NCBI GenBank assembly: GCA_913009515.1 | Contig: CAJVYO010000098.1 | Coordinates: forward strand, 1-6,618 | Source of the DNA: an uncultured Methylococcaceae bacterium | GTDB lineage: Bacteria; Pseudomonadota; Gammaproteobacteria; Methylococcales; Methylomonadaceae | Length of the DNA stretch: 6,618 nucleotides | Direction of reading: 5' to 3' | Part shown: one piece after another, positions 1 to 5,743 of the stretch | Layout: every line of letters starts with the position of its first letter | Numbering within the stretch: position 1 is the stretch's first letter | Notes under the pieces: generated by a model | Told to the model about the DNA's origin: nothing | The model's input: the letters and a program-made list of their open reading frames with translations, nothing else | The model's database searches: none | Position numbers and translations under genes: made by a program

Positions 1-180
1 ACGATGGTGGCTAAAGAAAGAGCGGAAATTTATTTTCCGCGTCTTGAGTTTTGTACTGATAATGGGGCGATGATTGCTTATGCGGGCTGTCAGCGTTTAT
101 TAGCAGGGCAAACAGAATCGTTAATGATTAATGCCCGCCCACGTTGGCCGATTGATGAATTATATCAAGCGATAGATTAA
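1..180 (+). CDS. tsaD: tRNA N6-adenosine threonylcarbamoyltransferase TsaD, C-terminal fragment (5' end outside window)
   Basis: Frame 1 is open from the first base to a TAA at 178-180, giving 59 residues. TsaD is the catalytic subunit that, with TsaB and TsaE, transfers threonylcarbamoyl to N6 of A37 in ANN-decoding tRNAs in the cytoplasm. The fragment carries the family's conserved C-terminal block FCTDNGAMIAYAG (its aspartate belongs to the metal and nucleotide site in the ASKHA fold) and ends with RPRWPIDEL, close to the RPRWPL ending I recall for E. coli TsaD. The upstream part lies outside the window, so intactness of the whole gene cannot be judged; the C-terminal end looks normal. The stop overlaps the stop of the convergent gene on the minus strand by 4 bases, with no terminator between them. 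Identification is confident. Confidence 0.95.
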   Translation, partial: TMVAKERAEIYFPRLEFCTDNGAMIAYAGCQRLLAGQTESLMINARPRWPIDELYQAID

Positions 181-467
181 TCTTTTACCAAGTCAGCAGG
201 GCTAGAAATAGTGTTATCGACAGTATCAGCGGTAGGGGCTTGTTGTTGTAAATGTGCAGGTGCTACTTTTGAAAGTGGCTCACCTTGTTTATTACCTTCA
301 CCATACATAATCGCGGCTGCCATCAAAATGAGACTACAAAAGACCACAATCACTAAACGGCTAGGTTCTCTTTCTTCCCACCAAAATAAAACTAATTGAG
401 GTTTAAACATACCGGTAATGAAAATACCGATAGCTAGCACCATTAAATTAAACGCCCAGATAATCAT
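177..467 (-). CDS. Small two-helix inner-membrane protein of unknown function
   Basis: A 96-residue protein if started at the ATG at 467. I do not recognise it as a named family. It has a hydrophobic helix at about residues 3-20, a short loop with MFKPQLVLFWWEEREPSR (about 20-37), a second helix at about 38-58, then a polar, Gln/Ala/Pro-rich tail to residue 96 that is probably exposed. The KPxLVLFW...PSR loop resembles a motif I recall from small uncharacterised membrane proteins in many bacteria, which argues for a real gene; this is from memory and unverified. The ATG is preferred over the in-frame TTG at 488 because AGGA (474-477, minus strand) sits 6 nt before it. It converges on tsaD with overlapping stops and diverges from the NfeD gene. 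No function can be assigned. Confidence 0.75.
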   Translation of the reverse strand: MIIWAFNLMVLAIGIFITGMFKPQLVLFWWEEREPSRLVIVVFCSLILMAAAIMYGEGNKQGEPLSKVAPAHLQQQAPTADTVDNTISSPADLVKD

Positions 468-473
468 ATTTTT

Positions 474-477
474 TCCT
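474..477 (-). promoter_or_regulatory. Ribosome binding site deciding the start of the minus-strand membrane protein
   Basis: On the minus strand AGGA is followed by six A/T bases and then ATG at 467-465. The alternative TTG at 488 would place this site inside the coding region and has no comparable purine block in front of it. Confidence 0.6.
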
Positions 478-539
478 ATATTTGTCAAAATTTGAGGGTA
501 TATTGTACTGATTCGGGATTGAAAGAAAATATTTTTAAC

Positions 540-545
540 GGAGAG
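540..545 (+). promoter_or_regulatory. Ribosome binding site deciding the start of the NfeD gene
   Basis: GGAGAG ends 7 nt before the ATG at 553, a good spacing. The in-frame TTG at 547 is separated from it by a single base and could not use it, so the protein is read as 155 residues, starting MLTGSE. Confidence 0.65.
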
Positions 546-552
546 CTTGAAT

Positions 553-1020
553 ATGTTAACAGGATCAGAAATAGAGATAGCCTATTGGCATTGGATGATA
601 TTAGGCATCGGTTTGGCAGTCGCAGAAATTTTTTTATTTAGTTTTGTTGCCTTATGGTTTGGTATAAGTGCTTTTATAGTCGGTATTTTATTATGGATAG
701 TACCGCTATCATTAGGTATGCAACTCAGCATTTGGATTGTGTTATCCATTTTAACGGTGTATTTTTGGTTTAAATTATTTTCACCGCATTTAAAACGGCA
801 AGGTTTAAGTAACGTTTTAGAAGAACAAGCGATTATCGGTCAAATAGGCTTGGTGATTGATAATCATCTAGCAGAAGAAGGAAAAGGCGTATTGCGTTTT
901 TCAGTGCCTATTTTAGAGCGTGAAGAATGGTCGTTTTCATGTGAAGATAGAGTTGAAGTAGGACAACGCGTGATTGTTGATAAAATAGTCGGTGATGAAT
1001 TGCAGGTGTCGGTGAAATAA
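553..1020 (+). CDS. NfeD family membrane protein (YbbK-like)
   Basis: A 155-residue integral membrane protein. Three hydrophobic helices lie at about residues 13-32, 34-52 and 56-74 and are rich in Ile, Leu, Phe and Trp. They are followed by a basic stop-transfer patch (HLKRQ, 79-83) and a soluble domain from about 91 to 155 containing IGQIGLVID and a central Trp126. This is the short NfeD architecture: membrane region plus C-terminal OB-fold beta barrel, close in length to E. coli YbbK as I recall it. Short NfeD proteins usually pair with an SPFH/stomatin protein (QmcA in E. coli), with a presumed role in membrane quality control or microdomains. Here the following gene is hsdR, so that partner is not adjacent. 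The gene lies 55 bp before hsdR on the same strand, so read-through is possible. Family assignment is confident; function is general only. Confidence 0.88.
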   Translation: MLTGSEIEIAYWHWMILGIGLAVAEIFLFSFVALWFGISAFIVGILLWIVPLSLGMQLSIWIVLSILTVYFWFKLFSPHLKRQGLSNVLEEQAIIGQIGLVIDNHLAEEGKGVLRFSVPILEREEWSFSCEDRVEVGQRVIVDKIVGDELQVSVK

Positions 1021-1060
1021 GTTTATCTGGGGTGAGGCTTTAGACAGCCCTTAAAAAATA

Positions 1061-1065
1061 AAGGA
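1061..1065 (+). promoter_or_regulatory. Ribosome binding site of hsdR, long spacing
   Basis: AAGGA lies 10 nt before the ATG at 1076, somewhat longer than the best spacing. No in-frame alternative start fits it better. The 55-bp gap after the NfeD gene shows no convincing promoter, so hsdR may be read from upstream. Confidence 0.55.
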
Positions 1066-1075
1066 ATATTCTACA

Positions 1076-3493
1076 ATGGACAAAAAATCACTGAGCGAAA
1101 CGGATATTATTAGTAAATTCATCATGCCTGCTGTTCAAAATGCAGGCTGGGATTTAATGACGCAAATCCGCCAAGAAGTGTCATTACGCGATGGTAAAGT
1201 GATTGTGCGTGGTTCAATGGCTGTACGTCAAAGTGTAAAATCGGCTGATATTGTGTTGTATCATAAACCGAATTTACCGCTGGCAGTGATTGAGGCGAAA
1301 TCAAATAAACATGAAATCGGTAAAGGTATGCAGCAAGGCATGGATTATGCACGTTTACTGGAAGTGCCTTTTATCTTTGCCTCTAACGGAGATGGTTTTA
1401 TTTTTCATGATAAAACCAATACAGTTCAGCTTGAAACAGAAATATCACTTGCCGATTTTCCAACGCCTGAAACGCTTTGGCAAAAGTATTGTATTTATCG
1501 TGGCTATAAAGCGACTCAACACCCATTAATTACGCAAGCCTATCATGATAATGGCAATGGTAAGACCCCGCGTTATTATCAATTAAAAGCGATTAATAAA
1601 ACCATTGAAGCCGTATCAGAAGGCAAGAATCGTTTATTATTAGTGATGGCAACGGGGACAGGCAAAACCTATACCGCCTTTCAAATCATCTGGCGTTTAT
1701 GGAAAGCGCGTCAAAAGAAACGCATTTTATTTTTAGCCGATAGAAATATTCTTGTTGATCAAACCCGCACCAATGATTTTCAGCCCTTTGGTACGGCAAT
1801 GACGAAAGTGACAGGGCGTACTGTTGATCCTGCTTTTGAAATTCATCTTGCTTTATATCAAGCCTTAACAGGCCCTGAAGAAAATCAAAAAGCTTATAAA
1901 CAGGTCAATCCAGATTTTTTTGATTTAATTATTATTGATGAGTGTCATCGTGGCAGTGCTTCTGAGGATAGTGCATGGCGTGAAATTTTAGAATATTTTA
2001 ATTCTGCTACGCAAATAGGTTTAACCGCGACCCCGAAAGAAACCCAAGCAATCTCAAATACGGATTATTTTGGCGAGCCTATTTATACCTATTCTTTAAA
2101 AGAAGGCATTGAAGATGGGTTTTTAGCCCCTTATAAAGTGGTGCGAGTGGATATTGATGTGGATTTACAAGGCTGGCGACCTGATAGCGGTCAAATAGAT
2201 AAAAATGGTGAAGTGATTGCAGACCGTATTTACAATCAAAAGGATTTTGATCGTACATTAGTGATTGATGAGCGTACCGAATTAGTCGCACAAACCATTA
2301 GCAGCTACTTGAAACGGACAGACCCGATGGCAAAAACCATTGTGTTTTGTAATGATATTAATCATGCCGATCGTATGCGTCGTGCGTTGATTAATCTTAA
2401 TCCTGAGCAAGTGGCCAAAAATGATAAATATGTGATGAAAATCACCGGTGATGATGAAATAGGTAAAGCCCAGCTGGATAATTTTATTAATCCTAAAAAA
2501 GCTTACCCTGTTATTGTGACTACCTCTGAATTAATGAGTACAGGTGTCGATGCTAAAACCTGCAAATTAATTGTGTTAGATCAAAATATTCAATCCATGA
2601 CCAAATTTAAGCAAATTATTGGTCGGGGGACGCGCATAGATGATCGCTATAATAAATTATGGTTTACCATTTTAGATTTTAAAAAAGCCACTGAATTATT
2701 TGCTGATGATGGCTTTGATGGCATTCCTGAAAAAATTCTCATCACCAATCCAGAAAGCATTATTGATGATAAAGATGAGTTTATCTATGCACTGAATGCA
2801 TCTGATGACGAACAGGCTAATAATGTTAGCGAACCTAACACTGAGTATAATTCTAATGGTGGCACGGCGTTGGGTGCTGATAAATTTAGTGATGAAGAAT
2901 GGCTAGAAGATGAAAAAACAGCGTATGTTAAATTCCATATCGCTGGGGTGACCGTTAAGAAAATAGCCGAACGGGTGCAATATTACGGCACTGATGGAAA
3001 ATTAGTCACTGAGTCTTTTAAAGATTACACGCGTAATACGGTTAAAAAACAATTCACCTCGCTCGATGATTTCACCCGTAAATGGCAAGCGGCTGAACGT
3101 AAGCAAGTGATTATTGATGAGTTGGCAATGGCTGGGGTTATTTGGGAGGCTTTAGATTCTGACACCCATAAGGATTTAGACCCTTTTGATTTAATTTGTC
3201 ATATTGCATTTGATCAGCCGCCTTTAACACGTCAAGAGCGAGCTAACAACGTTAAAAAAAGAAATTATTTCACTCAATATTCAGATGTGGCACAAAAAGT
3301 TTTAAATGCTTTGTTAGATAGCTACGCAGATGAAGGGGTTAAGGCGATTGAAGGTAAGGATGCTTTAAAAGCAAATACCATTATTCCTTTTGGTCGCCCT
3401 TTAGAAATCGCTAAAAAAGCTTTTGGTAGTCCTCAAAAATATAATGCCGCTATTACCGTACTAGAAAACAAGCTTTATCAAAATGAAGCCTAG
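1076..3493 (+). CDS. hsdR: Type I restriction enzyme, endonuclease/translocase subunit HsdR (EcoEI-like)
   Basis: The restriction subunit of a type I R-M complex. It translocates DNA with ATP after the HsdM/HsdS core recognises unmethylated sites, and cleaves at a distance. The 805-residue length fits the EcoAI/EcoEI family, as I recall it. Domains: an N-terminal PD-(D/E)xK nuclease with D58, then E73-A-K75 (VIEAK), and the QxxxY element Q87-Y91; an SF2 motor with Walker A ATGTGKT (192-198, K197), DECH box 288-291, motif III TATP (317-320), motif IV around 421-431, motif V around 482-493 (STGVDA) and motif VI QIIGRGTR (513-520); an acidic, Asn/Ser-rich linker at about 575-612; and a C-terminal region (about 615-805) of the EcoEI R type that should bind the methylase core. 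All key catalytic residues are present, so it looks intact. It is followed by a toxin-antitoxin pair and then hsdM, an interrupted order compared with the usual contiguous hsdRMS. Confidence 0.96.
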   Translation: MDKKSLSETDIISKFIMPAVQNAGWDLMTQIRQEVSLRDGKVIVRGSMAVRQSVKSADIVLYHKPNLPLAVIEAKSNKHEIGKGMQQGMDYARLLEVPFIFASNGDGFIFHDKTNTVQLETEISLADFPTPETLWQKYCIYRGYKATQHPLITQAYHDNGNGKTPRYYQLKAINKTIEAVSEGKNRLLLVMATGTGKTYTAFQIIWRLWKARQKKRILFLADRNILVDQTRTNDFQPFGTAMTKVTGRTVDPAFEIHLALYQALTGPEENQKAYKQVNPDFFDLIIIDECHRGSASEDSAWREILEYFNSATQIGLTATPKETQAISNTDYFGEPIYTYSLKEGIEDGFLAPYKVVRVDIDVDLQGWRPDSGQIDKNGEVIADRIYNQKDFDRTLVIDERTELVAQTISSYLKRTDPMAKTIVFCNDINHADRMRRALINLNPEQVAKNDKYVMKITGDDEIGKAQLDNFINPKKAYPVIVTTSELMSTGVDAKTCKLIVLDQNIQSMTKFKQIIGRGTRIDDRYNKLWFTILDFKKATELFADDGFDGIPEKILITNPESIIDDKDEFIYALNASDDEQANNVSEPNTEYNSNGGTALGADKFSDEEWLEDEKTAYVKFHIAGVTVKKIAERVQYYGTDGKLVTESFKDYTRNTVKKQFTSLDDFTRKWQAAERKQVIIDELAMAGVIWEALDSDTHKDLDPFDLICHIAFDQPPLTRQERANNVKKRNYFTQYSDVAQKVLNALLDSYADEGVKAIEGKDALKANTIIPFGRPLEIAKKAFGSPQKYNAAITVLENKLYQNEA

Positions 3494-3505
3494 CAAAAAT
3501 AGGCT
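3487..3505 (+). repeat. Small hairpin overlapping the hsdR stop codon
   Basis: AGCCTA (3487-3492) and TAGGCT (3500-3505) form a perfect 6-bp stem around the 7-nt loop GCAAAAA. The left arm includes the first two bases of the hsdR TAG. No U-run follows, so it is not a standard intrinsic terminator; it might slow polymerase or protect the hsdR mRNA end. It could also be chance. Confidence 0.35.
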
Positions 3506-3517
3506 CAACAACTTAGA

Positions 3518-3542
3518 ATTATAGCTATAATAATAGCCATAA
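3518..3542 (+). promoter_or_regulatory. Candidate promoter and operator of the toxin-antitoxin pair
   Basis: A perfect 14-bp palindrome, ATTATAGCTATAAT (3518-3531), ends in a consensus -10 box TATAAT (3526-3531). The ten-base element ATAGCTATAA (3521-3530) recurs as ATAGCCATAA (3533-3542), one base different, spaced 12 bp start to start. A palindrome on the -10 box plus a neighbouring repeat just ahead of a Phd-family gene is what an autorepressor operator looks like: Phd-type antitoxins bind such sites as dimers, with toxin as co-repressor. The -35 at 17-bp spacing is poor (GCTCAA), so the promoter call rests on the -10 box and position. Confidence 0.55.
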
Positions 3543-3546
3543 CTTC

Positions 3547-3553
3547 AAGGGGA
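3547..3553 (+). promoter_or_regulatory. Strong ribosome binding site of the antitoxin
   Basis: AAGGGGA ends 5 nt before the ATG at 3559 and looks stronger than the sites of vapC (AAAGGA, 11 nt from its start) and hsdM. This fits the usual need for antitoxin to be made in excess of toxin. Confidence 0.6.
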
Positions 3554-3558
3554 TCATT

Positions 3559-3840
3559 ATGAAAGTCAGTACAATAGCTGAAGCAAAAAATAATTTATCG
3601 CATTTAATTCATCAATTAGATGCCGAAGACATGATTCAACTCACTCGACATGGAAAACCTGTTGCAGTAATGATGTCAGAGGATCATTATAAAAAGCTCA
3701 GCTCTCCTACTAAAAATCTTAATACCACAATTTTAAACTGGCGATATCAGCAAGATAAATTATCCGATGGATTCAACGAGGATACGCTGCAATCTATGCG
3801 TTCGGAAGCAAAAGGACGTGATTTTTTATGGGACGAATAA
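3559..3840 (+). CDS. Antitoxin of the Phd/YefM family
   Basis: A 93-residue protein. Residues 1-47 show the Phd/YefM DNA-binding fold: MKVSTIAEAKNNLSHLI, then the core IQLTRHGKPVAVMMSEDHYKKL. This part should dimerise, bind the operator just upstream and repress its own promoter. Residues from about 55 onward are polar with isolated aromatic residues (NWRYQQ, and GRDFLWDE at the end), typical of an antitoxin tail that is flexible until it wraps around the toxin and fills its active site with an Arg or acidic side chain. Its last 13 bases overlap vapC, a strong sign of an antitoxin-toxin operon with coupled translation. It has the best ribosome site of the pair. Phd-type antitoxins combine with several toxins (Doc, YoeB, PIN); here the adjacent gene is a PIN toxin. 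Confident family call. Confidence 0.93.
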   Translation: MKVSTIAEAKNNLSHLIHQLDAEDMIQLTRHGKPVAVMMSEDHYKKLSSPTKNLNTTILNWRYQQDKLSDGFNEDTLQSMRSEAKGRDFLWDE

Positions 3841-4250
3841 AGTATTTATTAGACACTAATATCCTCTCAGAACCCGCTAGAAAAATACCTAATCTTCAGG
3901 TTATGCAAAATTTTCATCAATATGATGGACAATATGCGACGGCTGCGATTGTCTGGCATGAACTGTACTACGGATGTGAATTACTCGCAGATTCAAAAAG
4001 AAAAATACAATTAAAAAGCTATTTACACGCTTTAGAAGAGGGTGGGTTAGTTATTTTAAATTATGACCAACAAGCCGCAGAATGGTATGCAAAGCAGCGT
4101 GCAACGCTAAAAATACACGGTAAAACACAAGCCTATGCGGATGGAGAAATCGCCGCTATCGCCGCCGTTAATCAATTAACTCTGGTCACGCGAAATATTG
4201 ATGATTTTGTTAATTTTAACGGTTTAGCCCTAGAAAACTGGTTTAAATAA
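3828..4250 (+). CDS. vapC: PIN-domain ribonuclease toxin, VapC/FitB type
   Basis: A 140-residue single-domain PIN protein, the usual VapC size. The metal-binding acidic residues are present: D9 in YLLDTNILSE, E45 in IVWHELYYG, D105 in AYADGEIAA, and D125 or D126 in VTRNIDDF. VapC toxins are Mg2+-dependent endoribonucleases that commonly cut initiator tRNA, other tRNAs or the rRNA sarcin-ricin loop; the target here cannot be told from sequence. The start codon lies inside the antitoxin gene (13-base overlap), and AAAGGA at 3811-3816 is 11 nt away, so translation probably depends on the upstream ribosome. The N-terminal LLDTNILSE and the pairing with a Phd/YefM antitoxin are typical of the VapC/FitB group. 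No key residue is missing, so it should be active. It lies within a type I R-M locus, 20 bp before hsdM. Confidence 0.94.
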   Translation: MGRIKYLLDTNILSEPARKIPNLQVMQNFHQYDGQYATAAIVWHELYYGCELLADSKRKIQLKSYLHALEEGGLVILNYDQQAAEWYAKQRATLKIHGKTQAYADGEIAAIAAVNQLTLVTRNIDDFVNFNGLALENWFK

Positions 4251-4270
4251 TCCTTTACTCAGAGAAAATC

Positions 4271-5743
4271 ATGTCAGTCAGTTCAGTTATAAAGTCCATT
4301 CAAGATATTATGCGTAAAGATGCGGGGGTTGATGGCGATGCCCAGCGTTTAGGTCAAATGTCGTGGTTATTGTTTTTAAAAATATTTGATGCTCAAGAAG
4401 AAGAGTTAGAATTTACGTTAGATCATTATCAAGCACCACTGCCTGAACAATATTTATGGCGACACTGGGCGGCTGATAATCAAGGCATCACCGGTGATGA
4501 ATTACTGAGCTTTGTTAACGAACAGTTATTTCCTGATTTAAAAAATCTAATTGCCCCAATTGATAATAATCCGCGTGGTTTTGTGGTGAAAGCAGCGTTT
4601 AGCGATGCTTTTAATTATATGAAAAACGGCACGCTGTTACGTCAAGTGATTAACAAGCTCAACGAAATTGATTTTACCGACTCGCAAGAACGGCATTTGT
4701 TTGGTGATTTATACGAACAAATCTTAAAAGATTTGCAGAGTGCAGGCAACGCGGGTGAGTTTTACACGCCAAGAGCGGTGACCAGTTTTATGGTGAATCG
4801 GGTTAATCCACAATTGGGTGAAAGTATTATGGATCCTGCGTGTGGCACGGGGGGATTTTTAGCCTGTGCGTTTGAACATGTTAAAAAATCCATTATCAAT
4901 ACCAGCACCGATTTACCGATGCTACAAAAGCAAATTCATGGTGTGGAGAAAAAACAATTACCGCATTTGCTTTGCACCACTAATATGCTGTTGCACGGTA
5001 TTGAAGTGCCTGTACAAATTAAACACGGTAATACCTTAAGCAAGCCGCTGTCCAGTTGGGATGATGAGCTTGATGTTATTGTCACCAATCCACCGTTTGG
5101 CGGCACCGAAGAAGACGGGATTGAAAAAAACTTCCCTGCTGAATTTCGGACGCGTGAAACCGCTGATTTATTCTTACAACTGATTATTGAAGTGCTAAAA
5201 GAGGGCGGTCGTGCCGCTGTGGTGTTGCCTGATGGGACTTTATTTGGTGAAGGTGTCAAAACCAAGATTAAAAAGCTACTGACTGAAGAATGTAATTTAC
5301 ACACCATTGTGAGGTTACCCAATGGCGTGTTTGCACCTTACACCAGCATTAAAACTAACATCTTATTTTTCAGCAAAGGCAAACCCACCGAAAATATCTG
5401 GTATTACGAACATCCTTATCCAGCAGGCGTAAAAAATTACAATAAAACCAAACCGATGAAGTTTGAAGAATTTCAAACCGAAATAGACTGGTGGGGTGAT
5501 GAAGCGGATGGTTTTGCGGCACGGGTCGAAACTGAACAGGCGTGGAAAGTCAGTATTGATGACATTATTGAGCGTAATTTTAATCTGGATATTAAAAATC
5601 CACATGTCGGTGAAGTGATCACTCATGACCCAGAAGAATTACTGACTGATTACGCTAGCCAACAAGCCGATATTCAGGTTTTACGCGACCAACTGAAAAC
5701 GATTTTAAATGATGCTTTACTGCCAGCAGGCATTAAAAAATGA
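4271..5743 (+). CDS. hsdM: Type I restriction-modification DNA N6-adenine methyltransferase subunit HsdM
   Basis: The modification subunit: two HsdM with one HsdS form the methylase, which transfers a methyl group from S-adenosylmethionine to N6 of adenine at the recognition site and, with HsdR, makes the restriction complex. The 490 residues show an N-terminal helical domain (about 1-135), GEFYTPR (162-168) at the start of the catalytic domain, SAM-binding motif I MDPACGTGGF (187-196), catalytic motif IV NPPF (273-276), and a C-terminal helical region (about 455-485) likely to contact HsdS. All motifs are intact. The start is the ATG at 4271 behind AGAGA at 4261-4265, a modest ribosome site. 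Only 20 bp separate it from vapC, with no room for a separate core promoter, so it is probably cotranscribed with the toxin-antitoxin pair. Its 3' end overlaps the next gene by ATGA. Confidence 0.96.
   Translation: MSVSSVIKSIQDIMRKDAGVDGDAQRLGQMSWLLFLKIFDAQEEELEFTLDHYQAPLPEQYLWRHWAADNQGITGDELLSFVNEQLFPDLKNLIAPIDNNPRGFVVKAAFSDAFNYMKNGTLLRQVINKLNEIDFTDSQERHLFGDLYEQILKDLQSAGNAGEFYTPRAVTSFMVNRVNPQLGESIMDPACGTGGFLACAFEHVKKSIINTSTDLPMLQKQIHGVEKKQLPHLLCTTNMLLHGIEVPVQIKHGNTLSKPLSSWDDELDVIVTNPPFGGTEEDGIEKNFPAEFRTRETADLFLQLIIEVLKEGGRAAVVLPDGTLFGEGVKTKIKKLLTEECNLHTIVRLPNGVFAPYTSIKTNILFFSKGKPTENIWYYEHPYPAGVKNYNKTKPMKFEEFQTEIDWWGDEADGFAARVETEQAWKVSIDDIIERNFNLDIKNPHVGEVITHDPEELLTDYASQQADIQVLRDQLKTILNDALLPAGIKK

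Larger units (their letters stand above)
468..552. promoter_or_regulatory. Divergent intergenic region with a weak candidate promoter
   Basis: This 85-bp AT-rich gap separates two divergent genes and should hold promoters in both directions. On the minus strand TACAAT (502-507 read in reverse) matches the sigma-70 -10 consensus at five of six positions and lies upstream of the membrane-protein ATG, but only a poor -35 (about 3 of 6) can be placed in front of it. For the NfeD gene I see no convincing -35/-10 pair: TTGTAC (503-508) followed by AT-rich DNA near 528-535 is possible, with a spacing that is too long. The assignment rests mostly on gene orientation. Confidence 0.35.

Noticed and set aside
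468..488. TTG at 488 as start of the minus-strand membrane protein (103 aa form)
   Set aside because: The AGGA site lies downstream of this TTG and in front of the ATG at 467; the extra seven residues are polar and add no family feature.
547..552. TTG at 547 as start of the NfeD gene
   Set aside because: GGAGAG ends one base before it, too close for initiation, while the ATG at 553 has a 7-nt spacing.
1036..1049. GGCT/AGCC stem between NfeD and hsdR as a terminator
   Set aside because: Only four base pairs, no U-run after it; the following bases are A-rich on the plus strand.
1041..1073. TAGACA (1041-1046) as a -35 box for hsdR
   Set aside because: It matches the consensus well, but any -10 at suitable spacing would fall on or after the ribosome site, leaving no room for it in the mRNA leader.
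4936..5322. Antisense 128-codon open frame within hsdM
   Set aside because: It lies wholly opposite the conserved HsdM catalytic domain, is Ser-rich with no domain, and has no supporting start signal; it is a shadow of the codon pattern.
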